Below, piece after piece: positions 7,919 to 12,892 of a stretch of 12,892 bases of DNA (positions are counted from its first letter, which is position 1; every line of letters begins with the position of its first letter). The notes beneath the pieces were generated by a model, which was not told where the DNA came from, did not search any database, and saw nothing but the letters and a program-made list of their open reading frames with translations. The DNA comes from an uncultured Collinsella sp. (lineage in GTDB: Bacteria; Actinomycetota; Coriobacteriia; Coriobacteriales; Coriobacteriaceae): NCBI GenBank assembly GCA_900544225.1, contig UQUD01000053.1, positions 1 through 12,892 on the forward strand. Direction: 5' to 3'. Both the position numbers and the translations under genes were made by a program.

Positions 7919-7947
7919 TTGATCTTGTCCCCTCGATCGGCTATTGT
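7919..7947 (+). promoter_or_regulatory. Candidate methyltransferase promoter with two GATC sites
   Basis: TTGATC (7919-7924) and TATTGT (7942-7947) are spaced by exactly 17 bp, each matching the -35/-10 consensus at 4 of 6 positions. The expected start near 7954 leaves a leader of about 34 nt before the GTG. One GATC overlaps the -35 box (7921-7924) and a second lies in the spacer (7935-7938). If the enzyme modifies GATC, its own promoter would be a substrate. Confidence 0.45.
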
Positions 7948-7987
7948 TGTGAGCACCATAAACGGACACAGCAGCGATTGGAGAAAC

Positions 7988-9250
7988 GTGTCTGAGATTA
8001 ATATTGCCGAGCTTTTTGCGGGCGTCGGTGGATTTCGTTTAGGTCTCGAAGGCTATGCCGACCCTCGACATCCCGAGTTTTATATGAAACCAGCCGGCCC
8101 CTTCCGCACCATTTGGGCAAATCAGTGGGAACCGCCCGGAACCAAAGCGCGTCAGTTCGCGGCCCGTTGCTACATGGATCGCTTCGGCGATGATTCCGTT
8201 GTCAACGAAGACATTAATAGGGTCTTGGAACAAGCCGAAGCGGGCGAAATCGAAATCCCCAATGTCCAAATGGTCGTTGGCGGTTTCCCCTGTCAAGACT
8301 ACTCTGTCGCGCGTCCGCTCAATCAGGCACACGGCATCGAAGGAAAGAAGGGTGTCCTCTGGTGGGACATCTATCACTTCCTCGAAATGAAGAAGCCCAA
8401 GTTCGGTCTCTTTGAGAACGTCGACCGCCTGCTCAAGTCGCCCGCGTCTCAACGCGGTCGCGACTTCGCCATCATCCTAAGCTGTCTTGCCGACCTCGAC
8501 TACACGGTCGAATGGCGCGTGGTCAACTCTGCCGAATACGGTTTCCCCCAGCGTCGCAAGCGTGTTTATATCTTCTGCGAAAAGGACGCTGGCAAGGTTG
8601 ATCTCGTTGATCGCATGCACAACGGCGTCATGGCTAAAGCCTTCCCCGCCATCTATCCCGACGAGATGTCCGAGCTCGACGTTTTACCCGACCCCTACGA
8701 GAACTCAACTCGTTTTGGCGTCGGCCAAAAGACCTCTCAATTCAAGAATGCTGGCGTCATGCAGGGCTATCATGTTCTGACCTGCGACTTTGCCGAAAAC
8801 TATCACGGTAAGCGCCACGTGCTTGGCGACGTGCTTGTCGACGAAGCTGATGTCCCGGAGCAGTTCTACATCTCCGACGAAAAGCTTCCCGACTGGCGCT
8901 ACCTTAAGGGCAGCAAGCGCGAAGAGCGCACTAACAAAAAGACAGGCTTTACGTACACGTATTCCGAGGGAGCCATGAGCTTCCCGGATGCCACCGACAA
9001 GCCGAGCCGCACCATCCTCACAGGAGAAGGCGGCACGGGAGCGAGCCGCTTCAAGCACGTCATCGAATGTCCCGATGGCCGTTTCCGCCGTCTTGTTCCC
9101 GACGAGCTCGATCAGCTTCAGGGATTCCCGAAAGGTTGGACCGATACGGGCATGACCGACGGCCATCGGGCCTTCTGCATGGGCAACGCACTCGTCACCG
9201 GCGTGCCCCATCGCATTGGCGAAGCTATGGTCGAAGTGTACGGCCTCTAA
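7988..9250 (+). CDS. DNA (cytosine-5) methyltransferase, Sau3AI-type R-M
   Basis: A 420-aa C5-cytosine methyltransferase that transfers a methyl group from S-adenosylmethionine and protects host sites from the divergent endonuclease. The conserved motifs appear in order: motif I LFAGVGGF (9-16), motif IV GGFPCQDYS (98-106) with catalytic Cys102, motif VI ENVDRLL (143-149), motif VIII QRRKRVY (188-194), a target-recognition region at about 220-335, motif IX-like RTILTGEGG (341-349), LDQLQGFP (374-381), and motif X GNALVTGVP (399-407). M.Sau3AI is of similar length (about 412 aa). I chose GTG 7988 because GGAG lies 4 nt upstream and the product starts just before motif I, as is typical. The frame is open to ATG 7919 and an intermediate GTG at 7949, but these lie in the presumed promoter. 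There is no N-terminal HTH extension, so the enzyme is unlikely to repress through a separate DNA-binding domain. A terminator follows the stop codon. Confidence 0.95.
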   Translation: MSEINIAELFAGVGGFRLGLEGYADPRHPEFYMKPAGPFRTIWANQWEPPGTKARQFAARCYMDRFGDDSVVNEDINRVLEQAEAGEIEIPNVQMVVGGFPCQDYSVARPLNQAHGIEGKKGVLWWDIYHFLEMKKPKFGLFENVDRLLKSPASQRGRDFAIILSCLADLDYTVEWRVVNSAEYGFPQRRKRVYIFCEKDAGKVDLVDRMHNGVMAKAFPAIYPDEMSELDVLPDPYENSTRFGVGQKTSQFKNAGVMQGYHVLTCDFAENYHGKRHVLGDVLVDEADVPEQFYISDEKLPDWRYLKGSKREERTNKKTGFTYTYSEGAMSFPDATDKPSRTILTGEGGTGASRFKHVIECPDGRFRRLVPDELDQLQGFPKGWTDTGMTDGHRAFCMGNALVTGVPHRIGEAMVEVYGL

Positions 9251-9262
9251 GGCAAGCAATCC

Positions 9263-9297
9263 GGAGCCGGCAGTTCACGCTGTCGACTCCGTTTTTC
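9263..9297 (+). terminator. Rho-independent terminator of methyltransferase gene
   Basis: GGAGCCGGCAG pairs with CTGTCGACTCC (one mismatch, one G-U) around the loop TTCACG, followed by GTTTTT. It begins 12 bases after the methyltransferase stop codon. Confidence 0.8.
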
Positions 9298-9312
9298 CAC
9301 CCCACTCCCCTG

Positions 9313-9318
9313 TATACT
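9313..9318 (+). promoter_or_regulatory. -10 box of the 163-aa gene
   Basis: TATACT matches the -10 consensus at 5 of 6 positions and sits 57 bp before the ATG at 9376, just after the previous gene's terminator. No good -35 box is found 16-18 bp upstream. The same hexamer occurs in the same kind of place before the M16 gene. A leader hairpin (ATCCGG 9336-9341 with CCGGAT 9352-9357) lies between this box and the ribosome binding site. Confidence 0.5.
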
Positions 9319-9375
9319 GATGTAGCACGTGTTTCATCCGGGCTTGTTGGGCCGGATTGTTCATGAGAGGGTCTT

Positions 9376-9867
9376 ATGGCTGCTTCGAATCCGCCTAAGG
9401 GGAGCGTTTCTTCTTCGTCCATCAAGCCGGTGACGCGCAAGGCCGTGCGCTGCCAGCGCGAGGTCGCCTGGCTTGTCACGCAGGCAGCGGGCAGGCTCGT
9501 GGCGAGCACGGAGGACGTCAATGCGCCTACGCCGAGCTTTGTGTTAGCGGCGGCGCTGGATTTTGTGCGCCAATTGGAGCTTGCCGCACAGGATGCCAGC
9601 GGCCACCTCGACTACCAGAATGTTATGGCGCCCGACCTGCAAACGTTCTGCCAGATGGCCAAGTTGCCCGCCGCACCCAATGCGCTTTCGGACGCAGGCT
9701 ACATGTTTACGCTTTCGGGCGCGGACCTTATCCGCGACATCTACGCATACTGCAGCGAGCTCGCCGAGCGCCACGTCTTTGACGCGGCAGAAGTCAAACC
9801 GGGATATGCCATCAAGCTGGTTCTTAGGCTGTTCTTGATGGACGGGTTCGGGGCCATGCCGGCGTAA
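9376..9867 (+). CDS. Hypothetical protein, 163 aa
   Basis: I do not recognise this protein. It starts at ATG 9376 with GAGAGG 5 nt upstream. The first 20 or so residues are Ser/Pro/Lys-rich and probably disordered. The rest looks mainly helical and soluble, with segments such as REVAWLVTQAAGRLVAS (about 29-45) and AAALDFVRQLELAAQ (58-72). There is no signal peptide, membrane segment or cysteine cluster. Codon use is GC-rich like the housekeeping genes, unlike the neighbouring R-M module, so it is probably native. It has its own -10 box and converges on the AlbA_2 regulator gene (100 bp between stop codons). Real coding status is supported by the ribosome binding site, the promoter-like box and the long GC-rich frame, not by homology. 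Confidence 0.75.
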   Translation: MAASNPPKGSVSSSSIKPVTRKAVRCQREVAWLVTQAAGRLVASTEDVNAPTPSFVLAAALDFVRQLELAAQDASGHLDYQNVMAPDLQTFCQMAKLPAAPNALSDAGYMFTLSGADLIRDIYAYCSELAERHVFDAAEVKPGYAIKLVLRLFLMDGFGAMPA

Positions 9868-9913
9868 GCCGAGTCTTTAGCATCACCGTCGACTGAGCAA
9901 CAACCGCTTTACC

Positions 9914-9962
9914 TTAGTGGGCGCCAATTGAGGGTCGATTATTGGGTCGCCTCGTCCACTAA
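9914..9962. terminator. Inverted repeat between convergent genes
   Basis: TTAGTGG (9914-9920) pairs with CCACTAA (9956-9962), enclosing further possible pairs (CAAT with ATTG). It lies between the two converging stop codons, where a bidirectional terminator is expected. The loop is long and no U-tract follows on either strand, so the call is tentative. Confidence 0.35.
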
Positions 9963-9967
9963 CGCAT

Positions 9968-11434
9968 TTATTCCACGCGCTCTGACAGTCGATACTTGCG
10001 GTTGCGGCTTGTCAACGGCGCCGTCGGCTCAAGCTCACCCTGCTCAATGAGCGCATTGACGCGTGCCCTAACCTGGGAAACCGTGAGTCCCGTGCGCTCC
10101 GCCAGTTCGCGCGTCCCCAATTCGCCGTAGCGCTTGAGTGCCGTCATAATCAAGTCCCCGCCATGATCGACCGGCTCGATCTTTGAACGGTAAAGTACGA
10201 CCTTGAACCGATCGAACCCCGGGCAGAACAGGGGCTCGGCCAGACCATGCGCGCGCATGGCATCGATCATCATCGGGATGCCCGAGCCATTGCCCTCAGC
10301 CGGCGAACCTGCGCCATCCGGCAGCGGGACAATCGACATGAGTTTCACGAGCGTCGCGTTACGGCATCGGGAGCTGCCGTCAAACAAGCTCTCGCGAGTC
10401 TTCCCTCCATAAAGGCCGCCGGGATTCGTCACCTCGATACGGTCGTCAAAAACGTCGACGGAGATCGATTGCCCACAGAACCGATCCCCGTATTCCCTGT
10501 GGATAACCGCGTTGGCGACTGCCTCGCGCAGGACCTCCTCGGGAATCTCCAGCGAGTCGATACGCGAGATGCCTTGGACGGTCGAGGTGCGGCGCAGGTT
10601 TTTGGCGACAGCCGCGACAGTATCCGAAATCATCTCGCCCAGGGTGCCCTCACAGACTGTGCGGTCCATAAATCTTAGCGGTCCCGCAGCGCCCTTTTGA
10701 GTTCCCGCATGGACAGCCACATCAATGAAGAGCTTGGGATAGAACTGCTGAGGGTAAACGCCCGCGGCAAGGAGGCCGGCCTTGGTAACATTGCCCTGGA
10801 AGTCGAGGAGATTCAGGCGCTCCATCTTTGTCTTCTTGTCCGTCGCACCACGCATCGCTCGAGGCGTCAACGAATAGGCGCGTTCTATCGTGCGGTCGAC
10901 CAGCGACTCGTCGAGATCGCCCACACTCGTGCCGGGTACCGCATCGCGATCGCTAGGACTCGTCCGTTCGTATGACGACAGTGCCAAAACCTCGGTCGAT
11001 GAAAGCGGCACATCTTTGTCATCGATGCGTTTGTAGCTGCCACCTTGAGCGCCCCGCTCTATGACATAGCAGGGCTTGCTCGACGGATCAAGCTCCTCAA
11101 TCGTAATGACGAGAACGATGACGCTCTGAAGCTCCACTCGCTCGATCGCGTATTTGGGCGGATTGGCCAGCTTTCCGCGACCGCCGGCATCGCCCATGCC
11201 TGCCACGAATTGGTTGAGCACTTTCTCGGTCTCAAAGTTTGCAACTGGGACAAAACCCGCGCGCTCGCTCACTCCGAGTACGATGATGCCGCCGGCGGTG
11301 TTTGCGAAAGCGCTGACCGTTTCCCATACGTCGCGGGAAAGCGTCGTGGCGCTCTCCTTGACCTCGACGTTAAGATCGTCCGAGCCCATGCGCCTTAAAG
11401 ACTCGAGCAGACCGGTCAGTTCGTTTTCGTTCAT
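9968..11434 (-). CDS. Schlafen/AlbA_2-type ATP-binding transcriptional regulator
   Basis: A 488-aa protein with the COG2865-type layout. An N-terminal AlbA_2 (Schlafen-like) nucleic-acid-binding domain (about residues 20-145) carries EVKESA and FANTAGGIIVLGV. A middle region leads to a GHKL/HATPase_c_4 ATP-binding domain (about 298-415) with EAVANAVIHREY (304-315), the G1-like VTNPGGL (335-341) and the glycine loop GNGSGIPM (381-388). A C-terminal winged helix-turn-helix (about 425-485) carries RELAERTGLTVSQVRARVNALIEQGEL. Family members are predicted transcription regulators; the ligand is usually unknown. I chose ATG 11434 because GGA lies 7 nt upstream; the in-frame GTG at 11440 is too close to that site. 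Immediately upstream is a cluster of repeated ATCTCTC heptamers, the likely site of autoregulation. Some bacterial Schlafen-like proteins occur near defence genes. Here the R-M module is separated by one convergent gene, so a functional link is only a possibility. Confidence 0.88.
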   Translation of the reverse strand: MNENELTGLLESLRRMGSDDLNVEVKESATTLSRDVWETVSAFANTAGGIIVLGVSERAGFVPVANFETEKVLNQFVAGMGDAGGRGKLANPPKYAIERVELQSVIVLVITIEELDPSSKPCYVIERGAQGGSYKRIDDKDVPLSSTEVLALSSYERTSPSDRDAVPGTSVGDLDESLVDRTIERAYSLTPRAMRGATDKKTKMERLNLLDFQGNVTKAGLLAAGVYPQQFYPKLFIDVAVHAGTQKGAAGPLRFMDRTVCEGTLGEMISDTVAAVAKNLRRTSTVQGISRIDSLEIPEEVLREAVANAVIHREYGDRFCGQSISVDVFDDRIEVTNPGGLYGGKTRESLFDGSSRCRNATLVKLMSIVPLPDGAGSPAEGNGSGIPMMIDAMRAHGLAEPLFCPGFDRFKVVLYRSKIEPVDHGGDLIMTALKRYGELGTRELAERTGLTVSQVRARVNALIEQGELEPTAPLTSRNRKYRLSERVE

Positions 11435-11491
11435 CTGCACGTCCTTTCGCTCGGTTCTGCGAAGAATGCCGCGAATAGATTTCCTTAGTCT

Positions 11492-11566
11492 CTCAGTTAT
11501 CTCTCGTAATTATCTCTCATCTTTCTGTTATCTCTCATATTAGAGATGAGTGAGAGATAAAAGATA
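11492..11566. repeat. ATCTCTC repeat block, copy 1 (candidate operator)
   Basis: Contains three plus-strand TTATCTCTCRT units (starting at 11497, 11510 and 11528) and one inverted GAGAGAT (11552-11558), plus a degenerate AGAGAT (11542-11547). TTATCTCTC (11528-11536) and GAGAGATAA (11552-11560) form a 9-bp inverted repeat. The block ends 58 bp before the regulator ATG, within its expected promoter region. Confidence 0.8.
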
Positions 11567-11590
11567 AGATGTCTGCCATCTGTTTCATAT

Positions 11591-11634
11591 AAACATGTTT
11601 TTGCTGGTAGAACAATCGGTATTGAGATAATACC
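11591..11634. promoter_or_regulatory. Two palindromes between the repeat blocks
   Basis: A 10-bp perfect palindrome, AAACATGTTT (11591-11600), and an inverted repeat, GGTATT-5 nt-AATACC (11618-11634), lie in the AT-rich spacer between the two heptamer blocks. They may be binding sites for a second factor. Only the symmetry is seen; the role is unknown. Confidence 0.3.
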
Positions 11635-11656
11635 ATGATTGCCTGTCTCTTTGCTG

Positions 11657-11731
11657 CTCAGTTATCTCTCATATTTATCTCTCGTCTTTCTGTTATCTCT
11701 CGTATTAGAGATGAGTGAGAGATGAGAGATG
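11657..11731. repeat. ATCTCTC repeat block, copy 2 (candidate operator)
   Basis: A near-identical duplicate of the first block, 165 bp away. Over the first 67 bases only four positions differ, three of them A/G swaps right after ATCTCTC. It has three plus-strand TTATCTCTCRT units (11662, 11675, 11693) and two adjacent inverted GAGAGAT units (11717-11723 and 11724-11730). The unit spacing (13 and 18 bp) is the same as in copy 1. Confidence 0.8.
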
Positions 11732-11743
11732 TGCGGGCGGCGG

Positions 11744-11839
11744 ATGAGCGTGGATTTTGGACGGTCGGGAAATGAGGGTGGATATTTGGACGGTTTTTGG
11801 GCGTTTTGAGGCTGATTCCGTCCGAAAATCCACTCTCGT
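11744..11839. repeat. Three-copy 21-22 nt element, two direct and one inverted
   Basis: Copies lie at 11744-11764 (plus), 11772-11793 (plus) and 11818-11839 (minus). All share AYGAGNGTGGAT, a short T-rich middle, then GGACGG. The second and third copies face each other and can form a hairpin of about 16 bp with a 24-nt loop. This is upstream of the M16 promoter box and unrelated to the ATCTCTC blocks. It could be a regulator site array or a remnant of a dispersed palindromic repeat. Confidence 0.65.
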
Positions 11840-11915
11840 TCGGAAGACGGCCAGGACGCATCGATTCCCATCGGCATAACCGCCAGTTCGCCGCAGGGTC
11901 GCGGCCCCATATGGG

Positions 11916-11921
11916 TATACT
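11916..11921 (+). promoter_or_regulatory. -10 box of the M16 protease gene
   Basis: TATACT, 5 of 6 to consensus, 52 bp before the ATG. No clear -35 box is found at the usual distance. The leader then holds a perfect hairpin, CGCCCC-4 nt-GGGGCG (11942-11957), three bases before the AAGGAG ribosome binding site, which could influence translation. Confidence 0.5.
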
Positions 11922-11973
11922 CTCGAGGATTCGACTCGATTCGCCCCCGCTGGGGCGTCAAAGGAGACTGCAT

Positions 11974-12892
11974 ATGCCCACCACCTCAACCGACCCGCGC
12001 GCCGCTGCCGCCGCGCTGCTGGTGCCCGGCACTACCTGCCACGGCTTTGCCGTCGAGCGCTGTGAGACCGTGCCCGAGCTCGACTCGGACGCTTACGTGC
12101 TGCGACACACTACCTCGGGCGCTCGCCTGCTGTACCTGGCGTGCGACGACGAGAACAAGGCCTTTGCCATTGGCTTTAAGACGCCGCCGGCCGATTCCAC
12201 CGGCGTGTTCCATATTCTTGAGCACTCGGTGCTGTGCGGATCGGCCAAGTTTCCCGTCAAGGAGCCGTTTGTCGACCTGATCAAGAGCTCCATGCAGACG
12301 TTCCTCAACGCCATGACCTACCCCGACAAGACCATCTACCCCGTTGCCACCACCAACGAGCAGGATCTGTACAACCTGATGGACGTGTATCTGGACGCGG
12401 TGTTCAACCCGGCCATCTATACCAAGCCCACCATTTTTGAGCAGGAGGGCTGGCACTACGAGCTGGACCTGCCGGAGGGCGCCGAGGGCGAGGGCGACAG
12501 CAGCTCCGCGTGCCTGCACGAGGGCACGCTGCGCTATAACGGCGTGGTGTTCAACGAGATGAAGGGCGCGCTGTCCGATCCCATGAGCGTGCTGGACGAC
12601 GCCGTCAACGCCGCACTCTACCCCGACACCGCCTATGCGCACGAGAGCGGTGGCGACCCACGCGCGATTCCTGCGCTCACCTACGAGCAGTTCCTGGACA
12701 CGCACGCGCGCCACTACAATCCTTCCAACTCTTATATAACGCTCTACGGCGACCTGGACGTGGACCGCGCCCTGGCCTTTTTGGACGAGCGCTATCTGTC
12801 GCAGCCGAGTGCCGCGAGCCGCCGCATGGACGCCGCCGTCGCCGCCGGCGAGGACCCGTCCACGATGGCGCCCAATCCGCTGGGCGTGCAGG
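11974..12892 (+). CDS. M16C (presequence protease-like) zinc metallopeptidase, 5' part
   Basis: The first 306 residues of a gene cut by the window end; full-length M16C proteins have about 950-1000 residues. The inverted zinc motif HILEH (H80, E83, H84) gives two metal ligands and the catalytic glutamate. NGVVFNEMKGAL (189-200) supplies the third ligand, probably E195. This wording and the longer gap are typical of the M16C/PreP-Cym1 branch rather than pitrilysin. Further M16C-like pieces are KFPVKEPFVDLIKSSMQTFLNA and HARHYNPSNSYITLYGD. Such enzymes degrade short unstructured peptides inside a closed two-half chamber. No signal peptide is seen, so it is probably cytoplasmic. The ATG at 11974 has AAGGAG 7 nt upstream. 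The gene is divergent from the AlbA_2 regulator and shares its repeat-rich control region, so that regulator might control it. Confidence 0.93.
   Translation, partial: MPTTSTDPRAAAAALLVPGTTCHGFAVERCETVPELDSDAYVLRHTTSGARLLYLACDDENKAFAIGFKTPPADSTGVFHILEHSVLCGSAKFPVKEPFVDLIKSSMQTFLNAMTYPDKTIYPVATTNEQDLYNLMDVYLDAVFNPAIYTKPTIFEQEGWHYELDLPEGAEGEGDSSSACLHEGTLRYNGVVFNEMKGALSDPMSVLDDAVNAALYPDTAYAHESGGDPRAIPALTYEQFLDTHARHYNPSNSYITLYGDLDVDRALAFLDERYLSQPSAASRRMDAAVAAGEDPSTMAPNPLGVQ

Larger units (their letters stand above)
11435..11973. other. 539-bp divergent intergenic region with two repeat families
   Basis: No credible gene was found here; the short open frames are made from the repeats. Next to the regulator gene are two copies of a 75-bp block of ATCTCTC heptamers (from 11492 and 11657), separated by about 90 bp that include the palindrome AAACATGTTT (11591-11600) and the inverted repeat GGTATT/AATACC (11618-11634). 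Next to the protease gene are three copies of a different 21-22 nt element (11744-11839), then a TATACT box, a small hairpin and a strong ribosome binding site. Both flanking genes point outwards, so these hairpins are not needed as terminators. Confidence 0.8.

Noticed and set aside
7846..7959. N-terminal extension of the endonuclease to an ATG at 7959
   Set aside because: GTG 7845 has a GGAGGT site at ideal spacing. The extension crosses the inverted repeat and part of the methyltransferase promoter region.
7988..9250. Dcm or orphan methyltransferase
   Set aside because: A complete Sau3AI-type endonuclease is divergent from it, 142 bp away, which makes a paired R-M methylase the better reading.
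11492..11731. Possible CRISPR array or coding small proteins in the heptamer blocks
   Set aside because: The units are about 11 nt with 2-7 nt gaps and mixed orientation, with no spacer structure. The short frames across them have no ribosome binding sites and consist of translated repeats.
11986..12714. A 242-aa minus-strand open frame inside the M16 gene
   Set aside because: The plus strand encodes HILEH and NEMKG motifs in a continuous 306-residue frame; the minus frame is low-complexity shadow sequence.

Overview
The window is chromosomal DNA from a high-GC Gram-positive bacterium. The GC-rich housekeeping genes (GlmM, a DUF4012 membrane protein, an M16C protease), strong AGGAG-type ribosome binding sites and TATACT-type -10 boxes fit an actinobacterium of the Coriobacteriia, most likely Collinsella or a close relative. 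The genus is inferred from gene content and style, not from a search.

Left part (1-5008), all on the minus strand. A drug/metabolite-type (EamA) exporter at 3986-5008 is followed by a large single-pass DUF4012 surface protein at 1524-3836, then glmM at 109-1440, an essential enzyme of UDP-GlcNAc and peptidoglycan precursor synthesis. A strong hairpin lies between the DUF4012 gene and glmM, and two more hairpins follow glmM. Centre-left (5224-5417): a complete tRNA-Val(GAC) transcription unit on the plus strand, with an AT-rich upstream palindrome, a -35/-10 promoter, a 75-nt tRNA with encoded CCA, and a rho-independent terminator.

Centre (5598-9297). A plus-strand gene for a DUF5710 protein with two CxxC pairs runs tail to tail into a type II restriction-modification module. 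The module has a Sau3AI/MutH-fold endonuclease (minus strand, GTG start) and a C5-cytosine methyltransferase (plus strand, GTG start), transcribed divergently from a 142-bp region. That region holds a perfect 8+8 inverted repeat and a candidate methylase promoter with two GATC sites in or beside its -35/-10 boxes. No controller (C) gene is visible, so the methylase may be controlled by its own target sites. The module looks visibly more AT-rich than its surroundings, which fits horizontal acquisition.

Right part (9376-12892). An unrecognised 163-aa gene (plus) converges on a gene for a Schlafen/AlbA_2-type ATP-binding regulator with a C-terminal winged helix (minus). A 539-bp divergent intergenic region separates the regulator from a plus-strand M16C metalloprotease that runs off the window. 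This region is the most unusual non-coding stretch. It holds a duplicated block of about 75 bp with nine ATCTCTC heptamers in both orientations, next to the regulator gene. It also holds three copies of an unrelated 21-22 nt element, two direct and one inverted, on the protease side. The simplest reading is a multi-site operator for the AlbA_2 regulator plus a second repeat family of unknown function.
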